Assembly (NCBI GenBank): GCA_005879435.1
Contig: VBKX01000621.1
Location: 1-10,959 of the forward strand
DNA length: 10,959 nt
Source: Deltaproteobacteria bacterium
Lineage (GTDB): Bacteria; Desulfobacterota; Binatia; UBA9968
Direction: 5' to 3'
The notes below the pieces were generated by a model. The model searched no databases and was not told the DNA's origin. It saw only the letters and a list, made by a program, of their open reading frames with translations. How positions within the stretch are numbered: the stretch's first letter is position 1; each line of letters opens with the position of its first letter. The translations under genes and the position numbers were made by a program. Below are positions 5,231 through 10,959 of the stretch, piece after piece.

Positions 5231-6772
5231 ATGTTTAAGCGCATCCTCATCGCCAACCGCGGTGAGATTGCCGTGCGCATCGCGCGCGCTTGCCGCGAGC
5301 TCGATATCGAAACGGTCGCGGTCTATTCCGCAGCCGACCGCGAATCGCTGCACGTAAAATACGCCGACTACGCCTACCCGATCGGACCGGCGCCGTCGAC
5401 ACAAAGTTACCTATCGATCGACCGCATAATCGACGTCTGCAAGAAGAGCGGGGCGGAAGCGGTGCACCCGGGCTACGGATTTTTAGCGGAGAACGCGAAG
5501 TTTGCACAGCGTTGCAAGGACGAAGGCATCGTGTTCATCGGTCCCTCGCCGCAAGTGATCGATCAGATGGGCGACAAAGTGAAGGCGCGCCAAATCATGA
5601 AGAGCGCCGGCGTGCCCGTGGTTCCCGGGTCGGACGGCATTCTCACCTCCGAAGAAGAGGTCCTGAAGACGATCGAGTCGATTGGTTATCCATGCATGTT
5701 AAAGGCGGTCGCCGGAGGCGGCGGCAAGGGTCTGCGGCTGGTGCGCCGGCGACGCGAAGTGTCATCCGCATTCCGAGCCGTCGGGTCCGAAGCGGCTTCT
5801 TCGTTCGGCGACGCCAGGCTTTACGTCGAGAAATTCATCGAAAGACCCCGTCACGTGGAAATTCAGATCCTCGCCGACAGTTACGGCCACGTGATCCATC
5901 TCTATGACCGCGAATGTTCGATCCAACGGCGCCATCAGAAGGTCCTCGAGGAGTCCCCGGCCCCTGGGTTGGAAGATCGCACGCGCCGACGCATCGGCAG
6001 GATCGCCATCCAGGGCGCGCGCGCGGTCCGATACGTCGGCGCCGGAACGTTGGAGTTTCTGCTCGACCCGGAGCAAAATTTTTATTTTCTTGAAATGAAT
6101 ACGCGCCTTCAAGTCGAACACGCCGTGACGGAGCGGGTTGTCGGCATCGATTTGGTCAAAGCTCAGATTGAGATCGCGGCGGGCGGCTATTTGCCGTGGC
6201 GCCAGCGCCATATCACGCAGACTGGTCACGCCATCGAATGCCGCATTTACGCCGAGGACCCGGAAAGAGATTTCATGCCTTGTCCCGGCAAGATCGAGGG
6301 GCTGCGGCTGCCGGAAGGACTCGGTTTGAGAAATGACTGCGGTGTTTACGAAGGCGCAGAAGTGCCGATCTACTATGATCCGATGATCGCCAAGTTGATT
6401 ACCTGGGGCGAAAATCGCGTCGAGGCGATTCTTCGCATGCGCCGCGCGCTACGTGAATATCAGGTGCGCGGCATCAAGACCAACATTTCATTCAATCAAT
6501 GGATCTTGCGCCACCCGCGGTTCATGTCCGGGGACGTCAATACCGGTTTCATCGAAGAAGAGTATCGGGCATCGAACAGCGAAGAAGTGCTGCCGCACAA
6601 GGAAATCGCGCTGGCATCCGCAGCGATCGCGGCGCTGCACCGCGAACAGGAGCAGACTCTGGGGCTTTTAGCGAGAGGAGCCGCCGAGCCGTCCAAGTGG
6701 CGCGAACAAGGAAAGCGTAATTCGTTGCGCCGCCACGAGACGTACCCGGGGCGCGGCTGGCGCCGCTCCTAA
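5231..6772 (+). CDS. accC: Biotin carboxylase subunit of acyl-CoA carboxylase
   Basis: ATP-grasp enzyme that carboxylates biotin on the carrier protein with ATP and bicarbonate. The N-terminus FKRILIANRGEIAVRI is diagnostic. Further motifs in order: HPGYGFLAEN (79-88), the ATP-binding glycine loop GGGGKG (162-167), RHQKVLEESP (234-243) and FLEMNTRLQVEHAVTE (286-301) with the metal-binding and catalytic Glu, Asn and Arg. ECRIYAEDP (336-344) also carries a conserved Arg. At 513 aa it is longer than the roughly 450 aa of E. coli AccC. The extra C-terminal part (HKEIALASAAIAALHREQE, then SKWREQGKRNSLRR) is as in propionyl/methylcrotonyl-CoA carboxylase alpha chains. ATG 5231 has no Shine-Dalgarno, since the bases before it are CTCCTCGCCT from the repeat. 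The biotin carrier follows 6 bases after the TAA. Confidence 0.95.
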   Translation: MFKRILIANRGEIAVRIARACRELDIETVAVYSAADRESLHVKYADYAYPIGPAPSTQSYLSIDRIIDVCKKSGAEAVHPGYGFLAENAKFAQRCKDEGIVFIGPSPQVIDQMGDKVKARQIMKSAGVPVVPGSDGILTSEEEVLKTIESIGYPCMLKAVAGGGGKGLRLVRRRREVSSAFRAVGSEAASSFGDARLYVEKFIERPRHVEIQILADSYGHVIHLYDRECSIQRRHQKVLEESPAPGLEDRTRRRIGRIAIQGARAVRYVGAGTLEFLLDPEQNFYFLEMNTRLQVEHAVTERVVGIDLVKAQIEIAAGGYLPWRQRHITQTGHAIECRIYAEDPERDFMPCPGKIEGLRLPEGLGLRNDCGVYEGAEVPIYYDPMIAKLITWGENRVEAILRMRRALREYQVRGIKTNISFNQWILRHPRFMSGDVNTGFIEEEYRASNSEEVLPHKEIALASAAIAALHREQEQTLGLLARGAAEPSKWREQGKRNSLRRHETYPGRGWRRS

Positions 6773-6778
6773 CGGCTG

Positions 6779-7228
6779 TTGTCATGGCTCGTCTATCGGG
6801 TATCGGTGGATGGCAATGAATTCCTCGTCGACGGAAAAAAGACCGGCCGAACCAATTACTCGTTGATTGTCGATGATCGGTCGTTTGAAATCGAGGTCGA
6901 TAATACCGACGACGAGTATCGCGTGCTCGTTGATGGGCGCACTTATCGCATCCAGCTGGTCGACGAACGGCGGATGCGAATTGGCGGCACGCAATCCGGC
7001 GTAGAGTTGGAGGGCCGCCAATTGGTCTCCGTGCCCATGCCCGGCAAGATCATCGCCATTTTAGTGGCGGAGGGTGACTCCGTCGAGAAAGGTCAGGGAC
7101 TGGTTATTGTCGAGGCCATGAAGATGGAAAACGAGGTCCGCAGTCCGATTGCCGGTGAGATCAAAGAGATCAAAGTAAAGCCCGGCGATACCGTAGACGG
7201 TGGCGCTGTGCTCGTTATCGTCGAGTAA
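6779..7228 (+). CDS. Biotin carboxyl carrier subunit of acyl-CoA carboxylase
   Basis: Carries the biotin that shuttles CO2 between the two upstream enzymes, 149 aa. The C-terminal biotinyl domain has VEAMKMENEV with the biotin lysine at 115. The proline/glycine-rich VPMPGKI lies 29-23 residues before it and the mirrored SPIAGEI after it, as the fold requires. The N-terminal half (YRVSVDGNEFLVDG..., then EYRVLVDGRTYRIQLVDE) is the usual beta-rich part. The start is weak: TTG 6779, no ribosome binding site, 6 bases after the biotin carboxylase stop and in the same frame as it. Translation is probably coupled to the upstream gene. GTG 6806 is possible but would cut into the domain. Confidence 0.9.
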   Translation: MSWLVYRVSVDGNEFLVDGKKTGRTNYSLIVDDRSFEIEVDNTDDEYRVLVDGRTYRIQLVDERRMRIGGTQSGVELEGRQLVSVPMPGKIIAILVAEGDSVEKGQGLVIVEAMKMENEVRSPIAGEIKEIKVKPGDTVDGGAVLVIVE

Positions 7229-7260
7229 CGAGTTTTTAACCAATTTCTTGAGTCTTATTC

Positions 7261-7289
7261 TTGTCAGTTAGTTTCATTCGTGTTATAGC
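7261..7289 (+). promoter_or_regulatory. Promoter of the arginine decarboxylase gene
   Basis: TTGTCA (7261-7266, 5 of 6), a 17-base spacer and TATAGC (7284-7289, 4 of 6). Transcription would start near 7296, almost at the ATG at 7298. Confidence 0.55.
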
Positions 7290-7297
7290 AGCCGAAA

Positions 7298-7849
7298 ATG
7301 ATTCCAAAAAAATGTTTTTTTACCAAAGGAGTCGGCGTCCACAAGGAAAAGTTGGCATCCTTCGAGTTGGCGTTGCGCTCGGCTGGCCTGGCCTTTTGCA
7401 ATCTAGTCTTGGTGTCGAGCATCTACCCGCCGGGTTGCAAACGAATCTCCAAGGAAGAGGGGACCAAGCTCCTACGCCCCGGTGAAATCGTCTTTTGTGT
7501 ATACGACCGCGAGAGCACCAATGAGCCGAACCGCTTAGTTGCCGCTTCGGTCGGCGTCGCCATACCCGCGGATCAAGAGCAACATGGCTATCTCTCGGAA
7601 CACCATTCGTTTGGCGAGACCGAAGAAAAAGCCGGCGAGTACGCCGAAGACCTGGCCGCCAGCATGTTAGCGACCACCCTCGGTATTGAATTCGACCCGG
7701 ATATTGCTTGGGACGAGAGAGAAAATCTGTTCAAAATGTCCGGCAAAATTGTGCGCACGACGAATATTACCCAGTCCGCGATCGGCAACAAGGACGGGCT
7801 CTGGACCACCGTATTTGCCGCGTGCGCCTTCGTCAACGAAGACAGTTAA
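7298..7849 (+). CDS. pdaD: Pyruvoyl-dependent arginine decarboxylase
   Basis: Converts arginine to agmatine and CO2, the first step of one polyamine route, using a pyruvoyl group made by self-cleavage instead of PLP. The 183 aa length fits the family (about 160-190). The N-terminal FFTKGVGVHKEKLASFELALRSAG, the NLVLVSSIYPPGC segment and the C-terminal WTTVFAACAFVNE are characteristic. Cleavage is expected between Ser40 and Ser41, the latter becoming the pyruvoyl group. Further conserved stretches are LRPGEIVFCVY and HHSFGETEEKAGEYAEDLA. ATG 7298 lacks a Shine-Dalgarno and sits about 2 bases from the predicted transcription start, so it may be leaderless. It is a single-gene unit ended by the terminator at 7882-7909. 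Confidence 0.9.
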   Translation: MIPKKCFFTKGVGVHKEKLASFELALRSAGLAFCNLVLVSSIYPPGCKRISKEEGTKLLRPGEIVFCVYDRESTNEPNRLVAASVGVAIPADQEQHGYLSEHHSFGETEEKAGEYAEDLAASMLATTLGIEFDPDIAWDERENLFKMSGKIVRTTNITQSAIGNKDGLWTTVFAACAFVNEDS

Positions 7850-7881
7850 CGGACCCAATTCTATATTCAATGGCGTTCAAC

Positions 7882-7909
7882 GGGCTGACCGAAATCGGTC
7901 GGCCTTTTT
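7882..7909 (+). terminator. Rho-independent terminator after the decarboxylase gene
   Basis: GGGCTGACCG (7882-7891) pairs with CGGTCGGCCT (7896-7905), with two G-U pairs and the loop AAAT, followed by TTTTT. It also lies directly beyond the stop of the convergent tatC gene, but the minus-strand copy is not followed by a T-tract, so it mainly serves the plus strand. Confidence 0.8.
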
Positions 7910-8621
7910 ATTCAGCGCCTCGCTCCAATCGATTCATTCTCCAACGCGCGATATAGGCGGCGGCGATGCTGATGCCGTAGAGCAGTATCAACGGCGCCAT
8001 CAGGAGCACTTGCGAGATCAAATCCGGCGGCGTTAACACCGCGGCCAGTAGAGCCAGCGCGATAACTGCATAGCGGCTGTGGCGAATCAAAAACCGGTGG
8101 TCGACGAGCACGAGGCGCGAGACCAGGGACAGATAATCGCCGATCTGTAATAGGGGTCGAACATCGATCACTTCATAGCGGTGCAGCAGGAAGCTCAACC
8201 CTTGCTGGATCACGATTTCATAACAGAACACCGCGCCGCCGATGAAGAAAAGCGATCCGAAAAAAACGAAGCTCCGGGTGTAGCGTTTTTCGTGTTCGTA
8301 GAGCCCCGGCGCAACGAACTGCCACGCCTGCCACAGCCATATCGGAGACGCGATGATGATCGCCGCGATGAAGGAGACTTTCATTTTAGTAAAGAACGCT
8401 TCGGTTACAGTCGTCCCGATCAGCGCCAGACCGCGAATTTGAAGGCGTCGCACGGGAGCCGCGAGGATGGCAAATAGGTCATCGACGATTGCGTAACAAG
8501 CGGAAAAGCCGACGGCGATAGCCAAGGTGCTCTTGATCAGGCGTGAGCGCAGCTCCGCAAGATGGGAGGTAAAGGGCATCTGGACGTCGGATGACTGCCC
8601 GTTACCTTCACTCGTGCTCAC
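7908..8621 (-). CDS. tatC: TatC translocase subunit lacking transmembrane helix 4
   Basis: Receptor core of the twin-arginine translocase, an inner-membrane protein that normally has six helices. Clear family motifs: HLAELRSRLIKS (20-31), the F-x-x-x-x-K-x-S region (76-83), PGLYEHEKR (105-113) with the Glu equivalent to E. coli E103, and AAVLTPPDLISQ (193-204) with the Asp equivalent to D211. Between GDYLSLVSRLVL and VDHRFLIRHSRYAV (about residues 170-173, bases 8103-8112) the expected helix with the pattern 'GFGLxFELPV' is missing. That removes about 20 residues, including the conserved Glu equivalent to E. coli E170. The usual Glu of the last helix (LLYEISI) is Gly here. Length is 237 aa against about 250-260. 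The frame is intact. Start GTG 8621 overlaps the tatB stop by 4 bases. Function is doubtful if the deletion is real. Confidence 0.88.
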   Translation of the reverse strand: MSTSEGNGQSSDVQMPFTSHLAELRSRLIKSTLAIAVGFSACYAIVDDLFAILAAPVRRLQIRGLALIGTTVTEAFFTKMKVSFIAAIIIASPIWLWQAWQFVAPGLYEHEKRYTRSFVFFGSLFFIGGAVFCYEIVIQQGLSFLLHRYEVIDVRPLLQIGDYLSLVSRLVLVDHRFLIRHSRYAVIALALLAAVLTPPDLISQVLLMAPLILLYGISIAAAYIARWRMNRLERGAE

Positions 8622-8890
8622 GTTTTTTCGGGGGTAGATTCGGGATTTGCCGCGATCGAATCAGCCGGCTTTTCCGGCAATGGGTCGACTTTATCGGTGG
8701 CGCTAGCCGATGCGTCATCGACCTCGCGTTCCATCTGGCGGAATTCGTTTTTCAATTCGTCGGTAGCGCGGCGAAACTCGGCTAGGCCCTTGCCCAGCGC
8801 GCGCGCCAATTCCGGCAGTTTTTTGGGGCCGAGGACGATTAAAGCCAAGCCAAGAATCAAAAGCAATTCTGGCATGCCGATACCGAACAT
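8618..8890 (-). CDS. tatB: TatB (TatA/B family) translocase subunit
   Basis: A 90-aa single-span protein of the twin-arginine translocase. The N-terminal MFGIGMPELLLILGLALIVLGPKKLPELARALG has a short membrane helix (about 6-20), the Gly-Pro hinge (21-22) and then an amphipathic helix to about residue 55. The tail is acidic and Pro/Ser-rich. Glu8 and the direct coupling to tatC favour TatB over TatA, though in lineages with few Tat genes one protein can serve both roles. The ATGs at 8890 (Met1) and 8875 (Met6) are both in frame. Met1 keeps the conserved FGIG start. No clear Shine-Dalgarno. Divergent from the hydrolase gene at 8976. Confidence 0.9.
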   Translation of the reverse strand: MFGIGMPELLLILGLALIVLGPKKLPELARALGKGLAEFRRATDELKNEFRQMEREVDDASASATDKVDPLPEKPADSIAANPESTPEKT

Positions 8891-8975
8891 GATTGTAAAC
8901 TATGCGATTTCGTCGACGTTGGCAAGAATAGTCCGCTGCTTTGCAGGGCGATAGCTTAGATGTTAGGTTATTCAA

Positions 8976-10004
8976 ATGGCAAAACCCGCGGTGGTCATCG
9001 ATCAAGAATACTTAAAGCACTTGCCCGGCGATTCACACCCGGAGCGACCGGAACGGATTCAAGTTCAGCTCGAATTGGCCAACGACCTCGATAAACGGAA
9101 ATTTCAGCTCACCTCTCCCAAAGCGGCGACCCGGGCCGACGTCGAGAAAACTCACGGGGCAGACCATGTGCGCCTCGTCGAATCGACTTCGGCGGTCAAT
9201 CGATATGCTTTGGATGGCGACACGATTACCTGTCGTGATTCGTTCGGCGTCAGTTTGTTAGCGGTGGGCGGGTTTTTAACCTTACTGGATGCGATCGCGG
9301 CAAAGGAAAGTCCCAACGGCTTCGCGTTGGTTCGGCCTCCAGGCCATCATGCGTTGCGCAACCGGGCGATGGGTTTTTGCTTATTTAACAGCATGGCGAT
9401 CGGCGCTGAATACCTCAAGCGCGCCTACGGCGCAAAGAAGATTTTGATTATGGACTGGGACGTGCATCACGGTAACGGCACCCAGGATGCGTTCTACGAC
9501 GATCCCACGGTATTATTCATCTCGACGCATCAGTTTCCCTTCTATCCGGGGAGCGGAGCGGTGAATGAAGTGGGCGTCGCAGCCGGCGCGGGCTACACGA
9601 TCAACGTGCCGCTCCCGGCGGGCTGCGCCGACGCGGAGTATTTGCAAGTCTTCCAGGATATCGTTGTTCCTGCCGCGACAAAATTTCAACCCGAATGGAT
9701 TTTAGTTTCCGCGGGTTTCGATCCGCACCGCCGCGACCCGTTGGGCGGCATGGGTGTGACGGAGCAAGGGTTCGGCACGATGGCGCGATCGCTGCTCGCA
9801 CTTGCAAATCAGTTTGCCGATGGCCGCATCGCCTTCTTGCACGAAGGCGGTTACGATCTTGCGGGCCTGCGTAACTCAGTGGCGGCGGTATTAGCGGAGA
9901 TGCAAGATCCGCAACCGCATCCGGTCGGCCGATTGCCACTGGCTGAAAGCAAAATCGCCCCGCTGATTGGCCGTGTACTGCAAGTGCATGAAAATTATCG
10001 ATAA
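8976..10004 (+). CDS. Histone deacetylase superfamily amidohydrolase (class II/HDAH type)
   Basis: Zinc-dependent hydrolase of acetylamide bonds, 342 aa, arginase/deacetylase fold, cytoplasmic. Visible motifs: HPERPERI near the N-terminus (21-28), RPPGHHA (120-126) with the His pair 124-125, MGFCLFN (132-138), DWDVHHGNGTQ (160-170) giving zinc ligands Asp162 and His164, SAGFDPH (245-251) giving Asp249, and HEGGYDL (289-295) with catalytic Tyr293. The active site is complete. Bacterial members act on acetylated polyamines, on proteins or on unknown small acetylamides. The gene for arginine decarboxylase (agmatine synthesis) lies 1.1 kb away, but not in the same operon. AcuC-type proteins are more distant. 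Start ATG 8976 with a weak AGG at 8965-8967. Confidence 0.92.
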   Translation: MAKPAVVIDQEYLKHLPGDSHPERPERIQVQLELANDLDKRKFQLTSPKAATRADVEKTHGADHVRLVESTSAVNRYALDGDTITCRDSFGVSLLAVGGFLTLLDAIAAKESPNGFALVRPPGHHALRNRAMGFCLFNSMAIGAEYLKRAYGAKKILIMDWDVHHGNGTQDAFYDDPTVLFISTHQFPFYPGSGAVNEVGVAAGAGYTINVPLPAGCADAEYLQVFQDIVVPAATKFQPEWILVSAGFDPHRRDPLGGMGVTEQGFGTMARSLLALANQFADGRIAFLHEGGYDLAGLRNSVAAVLAEMQDPQPHPVGRLPLAESKIAPLIGRVLQVHENYR

Positions 10005-10016
10005 ACTAGAATCCTA

Positions 10017-10045
10017 TTGACCCTCATCGCCGACTCATCTATTTT
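10017..10045 (+). promoter_or_regulatory. Possible promoter of fabF
   Basis: TTGACC (10017-10022, 5 of 6), a 17-base spacer and TATTTT (10040-10045, 4 of 6). A start near 10052 would give a leader of about 35 nt. The intergenic region is AT-rich compared with its surroundings. Confidence 0.5.
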
Positions 10046-10086
10046 ACCATTTCAAATTTATTACAGATCGGTTACGAGACTTAAAC

Positions 10087-10794
10087 ATGCATGAACAACG
10101 CAGAGTTGTTGTGACGGGCCTCGGTATTGTTTCCCCCCTAGGGACGGGTGTCGAAAAAAATTGGCAAGCGTTAATGGAAGGACGCTCCGGCATCCGGCCG
10201 ATTACGCGCTTTGCCACCGAAGGGTTTGCCTCGCGCATCGCCGGCGAAGTGCCGGATTTTAAGGCCGAGGATTTTATCGAGCCAAAAGAGATCAAGAAAA
10301 TGGATCTCTTTATCCAGTACGCACTCGGCGCGGCGTCGATGGCGACGCAAGACAGCGGCTTAAAAATCGAAGGTGAACTTGCTGAAAACGTTGGAGTGAT
10401 CATCGGCGTCGGATTGTGCGGCCTCGACACCATCGAAGTCACGCACAAGGCGCTGCTCGACGGCGGACCGCGTAAGATCTCGCCATTTTTCATTCCGAAA
10501 GTTATTTCCAATCTGGCGGCAGGTCATATCGCGATTCGTCACGGCGCCAAGGGTGTCAATTGGACGCCGACGTCGGCGTGCGCATCGGGGACTCACGCAA
10601 TTGGCGAAGCGATTCATCTGCTTCGACGGGGAATACAAGATGCCGTAATCGCGGGTGGGGCGGAATCAGTCATCACTCCGTTAGGGGTCGGCGGTTTTGC
10701 CGCGATGAAAGCGCTGTCGACTCGCAACGACGAGCCGGAGCGCGCTAGCCGGCCGTTCGATAAGGAGCGCGATGGTTTCGTGGTCGGCGAGTGA
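10087..10794 (+). CDS. fabF: Beta-ketoacyl-ACP synthase II, cut by an in-frame TGA
   Basis: Condensing enzyme of fatty acid elongation. The N-terminus RRVVVTGLGIVSPLG is diagnostic. The catalytic cysteine is Cys165 in TSACASGTHAIGEA, followed by AGGAESVITPLGVGGFAAMKALS and SRPFDKERDGFVVGE. The family normally continues FVVGEGxGVLxLE. Here the conserved Gly codon is TGA (10792-10794) and the frame stays open and conserved afterwards, so one G-to-T change (GGA to TGA) explains it. The 235-residue product would lack the two catalytic histidines of the C-terminal half and would be inactive. It may be a real nonsense mutation, or a sequencing or assembly error near the contig end. No clear Shine-Dalgarno precedes ATG 10087. 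Confidence 0.85.
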   Translation: MHEQRRVVVTGLGIVSPLGTGVEKNWQALMEGRSGIRPITRFATEGFASRIAGEVPDFKAEDFIEPKEIKKMDLFIQYALGAASMATQDSGLKIEGELAENVGVIIGVGLCGLDTIEVTHKALLDGGPRKISPFFIPKVISNLAAGHIAIRHGAKGVNWTPTSACASGTHAIGEAIHLLRRGIQDAVIAGGAESVITPLGVGGFAAMKALSTRNDEPERASRPFDKERDGFVVGE

Positions 10795-10929
10795 TCCGGC
10801 GTGCTGATCGTCGAAGAGCGCGAGCATGCGCTCAAGCGCGGCGCGAAGATTTTCGCCGAAGTAATCGGTTATGGAGCCAACGGGGATGCTTACCATATAA
10901 CGGCTCCCTCGCCCTCGGGTGCAGGAGCC
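10795..10929 (+). pseudogene. fabF: fabF continuation after the stop, cut off by fold-back
   Basis: In the same frame as the upstream fabF, the translation reads SGVLIVEEREHALKRGAKIF and on to YGANGDAYHITAPSPSGAGA, all typical of ketoacyl synthase II (family form GMTxDAYHITAPxPEGxGA). Similarity stops at about 10929, where the sequence turns into the reverse complement of bases just upstream. Confidence 0.75.
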
Positions 10930-10959
10930 GTTATATGGTAAGCATCCCCGAGGGCGAGG
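10882..10959. repeat. Terminal perfect inverted repeats (A-B-A'-B' fold-back)
   Basis: Bases 10882-10907 are perfectly inverted at 10924-10949 (26 bp), with 16 bases between. In addition CCTCGCCCTCGGG (10907-10919) is inverted at 10947-10959, the very end of the window. The left copies are ordinary fabF coding sequence, so the right copies (from about 10924-10930) are the secondary ones. The joins show GGAGCC and CCC homology, as in template switching. A chimeric contig end is the likeliest cause. Confidence 0.85.

Noticed and set aside
6770..6772. Biotin carboxylase and carrier as one gene broken by a nonsense mutation
   Set aside because: Split biotin carboxylase and carrier genes are common, and the carboxylase ends at the place where stand-alone versions usually end (W-x-x-x-G-x-x-x-x-L-R). 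Kept only as a start-codon oddity.
8876..8911. TACAAT just before the tatB ATG as a promoter -10 box
   Set aside because: It would put transcription start inside the coding region, and the TTGCCA-N17-TAGTTT alternative on that strand is too weak to report.
10792..10794. TGA recoded as glycine, as in Gracilibacteria/Absconditabacteria
   Set aside because: TGA occurs at the natural ends of tatB and the HEAT-repeat gene, and the GC-rich gene content does not fit those small AT-rich genomes. A point change is simpler.

Overview
The window looks like chromosomal DNA of an uncultured, fairly GC-rich Gram-negative bacterium of the soil or sediment deltaproteobacterial type (Binatota/Desulfobacterota-like, or a Rokubacteria/Tectomicrobia relative). 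This is inferred from the gene mix (orphan NMT1-type binding protein, three-part acyl-CoA carboxylase, pyruvoyl arginine decarboxylase, tatB-tatC, class II HDAC-like hydrolase) and from the style of the intergenic repeats. No marker gene settles it.

Layout. 1-106: tail of an unidentified reading frame. 149-1132 (+): secreted substrate-binding protein, preceded by a short tandem repeat. 1133-1492: a gene-free stretch with the most unusual content of the window. It holds a well-formed sigma70 promoter, an exceptionally long Shine-Dalgarno match (18 of 20 bases of the 16S anti-SD complement), a 13-codon ORF with a CxxC motif, two strong RNA hairpins and a terminator. Together these look like an autonomous small transcript of about 220 nt. 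1493-3393 (-): M24 metallopeptidase followed by a HEAT-repeat protein. 3588-7228 (+): acyl-CoA carboxylase operon in the order carboxyltransferase, biotin carboxylase, biotin carrier, with its own promoter and a heptamer repeat between the first two genes. 7298-7849 (+): pyruvoyl-dependent arginine decarboxylase, possibly leaderless, ended by a clear terminator. 8890-7908 (-): tatB-tatC with a 4-base overlap. The tatC product lacks the fourth transmembrane helix. 8976-10004 (+): HDAC-superfamily amidohydrolase. 10087 to the end (+): fabF, interrupted by an in-frame TGA and then by a fold-back inverted repeat at the window end.

How the genes work together. The three carboxylase genes form one enzyme: the biotin carboxylase charges biotin on the carrier and the carboxyltransferase moves the CO2 to an acyl-CoA (acetyl-, propionyl- or another CoA; sequence alone does not decide). 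tatB and tatC encode parts of the twin-arginine translocase, with TatA needed from elsewhere. The other genes look like independent housekeeping or metabolic units.

Cautions. The tatC deletion, the fabF stop codon and the terminal inverted repeat may each be real or may come from draft assembly. The terminal repeat in particular looks artefactual. No CRISPR array, transposase, tRNA or rRNA gene was seen.
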